A stretch of 64,000 nt of DNA. It comes from Dendrophyllia cribrosa (taxonomy: Eukaryota > Cnidaria > Anthozoa > Scleractinia > Dendrophylliidae). The translations under genes were made by a program, and so were the position numbers. The notes below the pieces were generated by a model, which did no database searches, had not been told where the DNA came from, and worked only from the letters and a program-made list of their open reading frames with translations. Numbering within the stretch: the first letter of the stretch is position 1; every line of letters begins with the position of its first letter. The stretch spans positions 19,273,931-19,337,930 of the forward strand of contig JAJLRJ010000013.1 in assembly GCA_024195265.1 (NCBI GenBank). The letters are read 5' to 3'. This document shows positions 57,057-64,000 of this stretch, piece after piece.

Positions 57057-57779
57057 AGGGATGGGCATTGCTGAAATTGACTAATGCATAATTTGGCAGG
57101 TAATAAATTACAATGCGACTCGGCTGTAATTGCAGCCACTGGATAAAATAGACCGTAAAAATAAGCCACTTCAGAAAAAAAAAAACCATCTCCTGTTATT
57201 AGAATTGTTAGTGCTTGTGTAATGCAGCTTTGATCGTAGTTGTCAGTAATAAAGTTGATATTTGTCTTCAACGGGATCAATATTGGTTTTCACTCCTTAT
57301 GCATCAGTCATTTTCAGCAGTGCCCTTCCGGGAGTTTGTGGGGTATTTGACGACGTTACAATATTAAGATGGTTCCGCCAATAGCACTCCCACTTTGTAA
57401 GACTTTTCAGACATGATCGTGGTATGTACAATTAATGCTAATTAAGAAAATAAAAGCTTGAAAGACTCCGTGTTTTCCTCCGAAAGGATTTGCACGTCTC
57501 TTAGTTTGATCATGTTGCAAAAGAAACAAAAGAAAAAGATATAAAAACGGAAGATAGTAACAGAAGAGATCCCTTGTAGTCAAATGATTTTCTCTTTAAG
57601 TGCTACGTGATTGTCTATGCCTAAAGACAGTTGACCGAAAAAGTAGTTGAAACTCTTGATAATATCCTAATTAGTGGCCACTGAAGTGAAATCTATATTG
57701 AGCAGTAGTTTCCTTTAGTACCATTTGCATCTGTTTCTATGTAGCAAGTGTTTATGCGATACCATCGAAAGCTTCCGTC

Positions 57780-58231
57780 TCAACGGATAAATTCACCATC
57801 TGTGTCAATCATTTCTTTCACCCAGTCAGTGAGGACGCTCATATCGCTATAAACACCAAACTTGTTAGGCTCTCCGCACCCTACTCCCCACGAAACAATG
57901 CCGGTTAGATACCAAAGTCCACTTTCTTGGCATGCTAGCGGTCCTCCGCTGTCAAATTGACACGGCCCCACACCACCTTCAATTGGACCTGCGCAGAGAG
58001 CTCTTTCATGTATAACGCCATCATATGTCTCCGGAATGTTGCACAGCTCTCTTGACACGAGAGGGACCTGGGCTTCAGAGAGTGTGGTTGGATGAGGCCC
58101 ATTGGAGGACAGTTTACCCCAGCCAGTAACGTAACACGCGCTACCCGGAAGAAAACTTGCTCCGTTGGGCAGCAGGCAAATTGGAAATATACTTGTTGTT
58201 AATGGCAACGTCTGCTTCAATCGAACCATGG
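57780..58231 (-). CDS. Serine protease exon 4, catalytic Ser and stop
   Basis: Begins by completing DYDIAMVRLKQ, then CYVTGWGKLSS, ALCAGPIEGGVGPCQFDSGG and GIVSWGVGCG. S235 is the nucleophile. Residues equivalent to chymotrypsin 189, 190 and 193 are Gly, Pro and Phe. Stop TGA at 57780-57782. Confidence 0.93.
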
Positions 58232-61200
58232 CTGCGTTAGTAACATGCATATGACCAAACGATTAATTAAAGTCGTGTAGATCACTGCTTATAGAAGTTA
58301 TTAAAAATAAATAAGTACAGTCTGTCAGTAAAATGAAAGCTACATGGCACGAATTTAATTCCTGTTGTGGTGTTTATTATGCAGTACAAGGTCGGTTCTA
58401 TCTTTAGAGTCTGTGGATAAAATCCTAAGGTGTGACCATTCACATGAAAGCTACTGAGCATTACTTTTTCTGTGGTTCTGTTTAATATATATAGATAGGC
58501 TGAGCCTAACAGCCTAGCACTTTGAACAAGCTTAACTAAGGTGAAACTTAACTAAGGTGAAAGGTCGGAAGCACAAGAATTAAAATTGACGACCGGGCTA
58601 TTTTTCAGTTTTAGCAGTTCTCAAAAACAGTAAGCTTAAGGCTTATTACCCGACAGTCTGCACAGTACATTTAGACCGTACAAAAGTTCACAGAAACAAC
58701 TTTTCTCTGTCTAGCATAACTATTACGACTACTTTCCGAGTAAAATACAGTTGTTGTTTGCCAAAAATTGCTCGAGAAACTGATTTGGAAATCAAAATTG
58801 CAAAAATACACAAAAATATTTGCATAAGGCGACGCGAGTGAAGTCTAAGTCTTGTTTTGTTTCCATAAAATCGCTTTTCAATCTATGTAATGAATGAACA
58901 AACACATAAAAATGGACAACACAATCTTCTTTCGACAAATTTGATTCAAATCTCCATCAGTTTATGTTTAAAAGCAAAACGCGTACCATTTTAATATAGC
59001 GCATCAAGCTGCCTTCGATGAAATTCAAGAAATCGATACAACTGAATTAGTTAAGCTCGTTTTAATTAAAATAATTCTCCAAAACTACACAAGAACACAA
59101 AGAAAAAGTCAATCACAGATTGACATAAATTCCTATCGAAAAATGTAATCTATTCAGTTTACCTTTGAGTCCCTCGCTTGCTTGTTAATTCTCTAAATCT
59201 CCGCTCCTTTGGTTCTGAAATCCGTAATAAAAACAAACATATCTCCCCGCATTGAAATGAAGTTCCTCGAAGCAAGATTTTATACCAGAAAGCTCTTCTT
59301 TTTCTACTAAAGCGGCTTCTGAGTATCCCTTAATTAGTATCCCTGTCTTGAGTAGCAAACCGCGAAAAAATGCAGGGAAAATATAACGACTTTACTTGTC
59401 CGCTAAACACTGACCAGCGAAAGATCCAAACTTTTTAAAACATGTTTACCGAGCTGACGGCTGTGTAGCCGCGCGAAAAACAAAGCCTTAAAGATCCCGG
59501 ATGTTGATGACGTCGTACGAGCTAGCCCAAAGCGTACGGCGGGCGTTCGGCGGCGGGCACACAACGCGCCCGCGCAACATTCCGCTAGCCATGACCATGA
59601 AAAATGACGGCATGGGTTCTATGAGTACGGGGCTGCGCAGCCGGGCCTTCAGCCCGGCAAGTGCTCCGCTATTATGCTGTAGCAAGGTGGTTCTACCTTT
59701 TGAGTCTGTGGATGACATCCTAAAGTGTGACCATTCAAATGTAAGCTACTGAGCAGTACTTTCCTGTGGTACTGTTTATTATACTGTAGAAGGTGGCTCT
59801 AACTTTAGAGTCTGTGAAATGATATCCTCCAGTGTGACCATTGAAAGCTACTGAGAAGCACTTCCCTGTGGTACTGTTTATTATGCTGTACAAGGTGGTT
59901 CTAACTTTTGAGTCTGTGGATGAAATCCTAAAGTGTGACCATTCAAATGTAAGCTACTGAGCAGTACTTTCCTGTGGTACTGTTTATTATTGTTATGTAT
60001 GGCCATACCGCTGGCCATAATGTGCGCAGTTATTGAGTTTGTATGTTAGCCAATGAGAATAAACCACATGGTGGAGTGTTTTAATCCAACATGGCGTCTG
60101 TGTGATAAAACATAACAATTATGCTGTAGAAGGTGGTTCTAACTTTTGAGTGAGTGGATGAAATCCTAAAGTGTGACCATTCAAATGAAAGCTACTGAGC
60201 AGTACTTTATTATAGTACAGTTTGTTTTTCAAAATGAAATTCGCTATTTTTCACGAATCTTTATTATGGAAGGACTGATCGGGCGTAACACCGAATGCCA
60301 TAATACCTTTCAGTCAACTCACCAATATCATAGTCCGACGGGAACTCATAAGTAGGTGCATTTGTTTTGTATTCTGGATGAATATAGATGTTGGAAATTT
60401 CTAAACTTCTTTTGAGTGATCCTTTCACCGTCAAGTTGTTTTCACCTGCAATAACACTCCATTGAGTGGGGATGACATCTGCAAAGAAACTGAAACTTAG
60501 CACAATTTTGGTTTTTAGACGAGGTACTGAATTGAACGGATGACTCTTGTCGAAGGAAAAACGACTATCTCGTTGAATAACAAGATAGCACAGATTGACT
60601 TTTGCATATCCCCCGGTTATGGGTCCGTCAGTTTGGTAACCAAACAATATTCCAGTTGTACCCCCTACTTTATATAAGCACACCAAAGTTCCTTAACAGC
60701 AATTCTTTACAAAACTTTGCACCAAATTAACTAAAACAATGTTATTTATCACAACATTTTTTGCTTACCTGAGCCAAAATAGTCTTATGAAGTTTTATAA
60801 GCCCAGGGCTTATAACCGTGATTTTACGGTATGCTAATTTGTGTGATGGCATGCTCCCCTGAAAAGTTTGAATGTAAGTCGTTTAAAATGAGCGGAAAAT
60901 GCATCTAAAATTGGTAATAGTATGACACATGACACAAATGACACAATGTATTTAATGGGTAACTGATCCTTAACACTGCCATTTATATCTTCTTCCCGAC
61001 GATGTAGTGCAAGCATCGACCTTGGCCTCCTTTAAACAGAGGCTTGCCAGTCTTGATTACTAGACATGACCAATGTTCCTTTCCTTTATTTATTGATTTG
61101 TTATCAATTAGGTTTTACTGTTATTGCTGTGAATGTGTATTTTTAACGCTTGCGAAAATATTCAGAAGTGAAGGAGGCAAGTTTAATGGGAGAAGAAGAA

Positions 61201-62822
61201 GAAACATGTCCGTACATCGGATAATTAGAACTTTATTATGTGTCAGAGGGAGCATAGCCGAGGGTGGGAACCCTGTGCTAATCCTGGACACCTAATCTAA
61301 ATATCAGATAAGATAGAGATGTTTTCACTTGAGTGTCGTCAAACCAAAGTAACTACATGTACGCTGGCCAATCACAACAGGTGAAGTCCTTCCAATGAGC
61401 CAATCAGAACCCGAAGAAAATATATCTAGCCGGCGCCAAGCGCGGGAAAACGCGTTCGAGCAACTCACGATTGGTATTGCTTTTACTTCTGAGTCACAAA
61501 GCGTAGCAATGCAAAAACAAAGCAATTGCGAAATTGCATTCGACACTCAATTGAAAAGCGCTCTATTATTTAATTAGAATTTAGAAATCAATACCAGAAT
61601 CAAAACAGTGCGCCGCAGTTGCAATCCATTTGTTGGTTACAAGAGACCCCCCACAGACTTGCTCTCCATTGGCCATCAGAGCTGCTTGCCATGGCCAGCG
61701 GCATACACTGCAGGCTTCTCCTCCCACAATTCGTCTCGTGGCATTCTTTGTAATATCATCCTCAAATTTAAACTGCTTCCCACATGCCTGACCTGGCAAG
61801 CCATGGAATGAGAATACATTTTTATCGAACTATTGAACGCCTCTTATGTTCTCATTTATTTAGTGCAATGTACCGATGAGTGAACATTTCCCCCGTCATC
61901 TCGTTTTATCAAAGCGTTGATAGACACTACTAATACATACTAATACTTCTGAAGAAAAATCGATATAAATGAGAGTAGAATATAACGAGCCAAATAGGCG
62001 TGATTGATCTACGTCAACTTTTGAAGAAACGTTCTCGGGTATAAAGTTTAAGCGTTAAGCAACAAAGTAGTAGAATATTTTTACCATCAATTGTCAAAGT
62101 TAAGTGTCGATGCAGTTATGTCAAATGGGTGCTAAGTTCTAAATTGAGGGTAATTATTACCATAACCCGGCAAAGGAGAAGTACAATATTACATGTACAT
62201 CTTGGCAACGTTCAACCGTCAAACGAAAGAAACCAAAGTCACCATTAAAGCATTTACAGAAAACGCGTTCAGTCAAATTGAACATTTCCTCTATAAAATA
62301 ACGGAGACCTCTCCTCCCGGAGAGGAGACTCCCATTTTAAAATGACGAGAGTGCTCGTCACAAAAACACCCTAAAAGGTACCAGAATCTCATTTCAAAGG
62401 GGTGGCTCAAATTGATTTTTCCACTGAGAGGTATCAATTCTTAAACAACACATGAACTGACACTTCGACAATTTTTAATGGCGCTAGATGAATGACAGTG
62501 TATGAATGAATTGGCCAGTTGACTGATAAATATTTTTCTTCGGTTCAATACCCTAAAAAGTACCGCGATAATTCTAACGGTGGTTATTTTAGATTTTAGC
62601 ACTCCAAGCGGTACGTAGCAATCCCCGTAAAAGGTACGACGAGCACCTCCGTTATTTATATATGGGAGTCCCCCCGGGCCTCCCCTAGACAACTGAAACA
62701 CGAAAGTTCTAACGTACCCAGTATTAGTACAAAAAGGATTAACTAAATAACCTACCTCTCCCTTTTAACGCATAGAAAACCAACAGAAAACAAATCAGCG
62801 CTGACCACTTGATATTTTCCAG
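57780..62822 (-). CDS. Trypsin-fold (S1 family) serine protease, four exons
   Basis: Join on the - strand: 62822-62756, 61792-61595, 60478-60323, 58231-57780, total 873 nt or 290 residues, with all phases consistent. The architecture is signal peptide (1-22), propeptide, then the S1 domain from Ile44 to the end, a secreted zymogen by family knowledge. The triad is H84, D139, S235. Eight or more Cys fit the usual disulphides. Residue 189 (G229) is not Asp, so trypsin specificity for Lys/Arg is unlikely. Residue 193 (F233) replaces the near-invariant Gly of the oxyanion hole, so activity may be altered or inhibitor-resistant. Introns hold MITEs, a 1.1-kb dispersed repeat and a solo LTR. No known name is assigned. 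Confidence 0.88.
58489..59670 (+). repeat. 1.1-kb dispersed repeat, copy 2
   Basis: Direct copy of 41850-42995, here inside intron 3 of the protease gene. Small indels separate the two. Confidence 0.9.
59690..60200 (+). repeat. Tandem ~115-bp repeat in protease intron 3
   Basis: Four units of GAGTCTGTGGATGAAATCC ... CTGTGGTACTGTTTATTATG, inverted relative to 54641-55190. The array is interrupted by a solo LTR. Confidence 0.9.
59991..60116. mobile_element. Solo LTR, 126 bp
   Basis: Starts TGTTATGTATGG, ends ATAAAACATAACA, flanked by a 5-bp duplication ATTAT. The surrounding tandem unit (TTTATTATGCTGTA) gives the empty site. Confidence 0.9.
60323..60478 (-). CDS. Serine protease exon 3, catalytic Asp
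   Basis: Encodes TQWSVIAGENNLTVKG and PSDYDI, with the catalytic Asp (D139 in my model). An N-glycosylation sequon, NLT, is present. Acceptor TTCTTTGCAG, donor GTGAGT, phase 1. Confidence 0.92.
61316..61568. mobile_element. MITE family M2, copy 3
   Basis: GTTTTCACTTGAGTGTCGTC at the left and CGACACTCAATTGAAAAGCG at the right, in protease intron 2. Confidence 0.8.
61595..61792 (-). CDS. Serine protease exon 2, activation site and catalytic His
   Basis: Encodes a short propeptide with one Cys (QACGKQF), the activation site RR|IVGGEACSVCRWPWQ, and WIATAAHCF with the catalytic His (H84 in my model). The propeptide Cys probably pairs with the catalytic chain. Acceptor TTGCCAG, donor GTATTG, phase 1. 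Confidence 0.92.
62310..62687. mobile_element. TIR element in protease intron 1
   Basis: AGGAGACTCCCAT and GAGTGCTCGTC at the left match, inverted, GACGAGCACCTCC and ATGGGAGTCCCC at the right. An imperfect AAAAGGTAC pair is also present. Confidence 0.75.
62756..62822 (-). CDS. Serine protease exon 1, signal peptide
   Basis: Encodes ENIKWSALICFLLVFYALKG, a good signal peptide with a short basic start and hydrophobic core, ending in phase 1 at donor GTAGGT. The phase matches exon 2 exactly. No in-frame ATG precedes it after the upstream TAG; the codon at the expected start is CTG. Either an upstream exon supplies the Met, start is non-AUG, or the start codon is mutated. Confidence 0.55.
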
Positions 62823-63411
62823 TCTTACCCTTGAATGTTGATAACTCTTGATCAGCTACGGAAACTAACCCGAGATGTATTGTGCTCTCTCCGGTCTTGC
62901 CTTAATGAACGGCTTTACACCAACAATCTGTGCTTGTTCAGTCGCCAAACGTATCAATATTATCAACTTAACCGTCTATAACTGTGTAGTTTTTCTATCA
63001 GCGAAACTCAATGGCTTTTAGCTGCAAGGCGTTACATAAAATGGCCTATGTTGTTATCGACCTTCTTGTTCTTCTTGTGGGAAGAGAGAGTTAACCATAC
63101 TTGATGCCAGTGACAAGTTCACGTGTCCAGCATTAAACACGTGTAAATTAAATCCACAAACCAGGAGAAAGTTTAAACGCAATGGTTAAAATGCTATTTT
63201 TGGACTTTCCGCTTGTTTCTATGGCACAATGCTATCATCTGCTAAACTGTCAAGAATAAAACGCCTGGCTCTTTTTGAATAATTTATTGTCACGATGTTG
63301 GAACTCGAATATTGCTCTTAAAAGAGCTTTTGCGGGTGTAAAAATAATCAACTATTTTCGGCAAGTAATACGAAGAAGGATTTTCTTTTATTTGAAAGCA
63401 CGAATTTTTAA
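62823..63411. other. Upstream region of the protease gene
   Basis: No clear TATA box or upstream coding exon supplying an ATG was found. AT-rich with no recognised repeat until the inverted arm at 63412. Confidence 0.4.
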
Positions 63412-63700
63412 TCATAAGTACAATCAGTCAACAAATACGTCCTTTTGAAGGTGTTAGTTTTCACGCTTTGCTTGAGAAAAAAGTACTTCCTGTCGCGAAG
63501 TTGCTTGTATCGGAGCAAAGGTTAAGTACCACCACAAAAATTCAAATGACATCTGTCAACGGTGTTAAAACTATCATTTCAAAATAATAACGACTCTACA
63601 AGCAAGTTTTACTTTCTTCCCAAGATTCCACGGACCTTAAAAGCACCTCGATTATTGGAAGCAGAAAGGAAAATAGAGAAAAGGAAGGAGAAGAGAAAAA
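63412..63700. repeat. Right arm of the inverted repeat flanking the protease gene
   Basis: Reverse counterpart of 55965-56262. The shared part begins at GTACAATCAGTCAACAAATA and ends in a purine-rich GAAAATAGAGAAAAGGAAGG stretch. Confidence 0.9.
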
Positions 63701-64000
63701 AAAAACGAAGAGGAGGGAAGAGAGTATAAAGAAACGAAGTAGCCTTGGAACTCCACTACTGATGAATTTCTTGACTTACCACGGCATATTTTGGAATTTG
63801 CGACCACTGAAGAACACAACAAGCGCGAAATTTTAGTGGTAGGTCGGAGTGGCTGTGGACTTAGTATAAATATGAAATATGTGGGGGAAGGAACGAACCC
63901 TGTCAAAAAGTCTGGCTATTTCCCAGCATGCAGTGCGGTCGTGATGTTGAAAATCGAGGCAAGGCCAGGGTGCACTAGAACGAGAGGCTGTAGCTCAGCC

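Noticed and set aside
63981..64000. GGCTGTAGCTCAGCC at the right edge, resembling a tRNA A box
   Set aside because: Too short before the window ends to judge.

Overview
The window looks like a chromosomal piece of a metazoan genome, most likely an anthozoan cnidarian such as a stony coral. It is AT-rich with many introns and carries a dense mix of MITEs, a DIRS-type tyrosine-recombinase retrotransposon, a Penelope-like fragment, (TTG)n-tailed LINE remnants and short-LTR elements. The two host genes have canonical GT-AG introns. The anthozoan assignment is inference from gene and repeat content; no species is named.

The dominant gene is a complete TRPA1-like cation channel on the + strand, rebuilt by hand from 29 exons between 5004 and 54466. 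All exon phases agree. The coding sum is 3201 nt, giving 1066 residues: about 16 ankyrin repeats, a linker, six membrane segments with a pore loop, the S6/TRP-helix region and a basic C-terminus. A TATA-like box lies about 65 bp upstream of the ATG. One intron (intron 2) uses a GC-AG pair. Large introns hold nearly all the transposon material: intron 1 (L1-like ORF1 remnant, pogo-like MITE, Penelope fragment), intron 7 (two inverted arrays of a ~68-bp repeat about 6-7 kb apart), intron 9 (a retroinsertion inside a TTAA-ended element), intron 10 (LINE), intron 15 (an old repeat invaded by a 3-bp-TSD MITE and a 5.4-kb DIRS element that itself holds a MITE), intron 21 (LINE invaded by two MITEs) and intron 26 (internally deleted Ty3/gypsy-type LTR element).

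Downstream, on the - strand, is a four-exon trypsin-fold (S1) serine protease (57780-62822, 290 residues in my model) with an apparent signal peptide, an activation site and a complete His-Asp-Ser triad. The oxyanion-hole residue (chymotrypsin position 193) is Phe instead of Gly, and the expected start codon is CTG. The protease gene is bracketed by inverted repeats of about 300 bp (55965-56262 and 63412-63700).

The upstream region 1-4925 has no host gene that I can support. It holds a six-unit palindromic 103-bp satellite, another copy of the repeat family found in intron 15, and small TIR elements. The two host genes show no sign of functional linkage; they are convergent neighbours.
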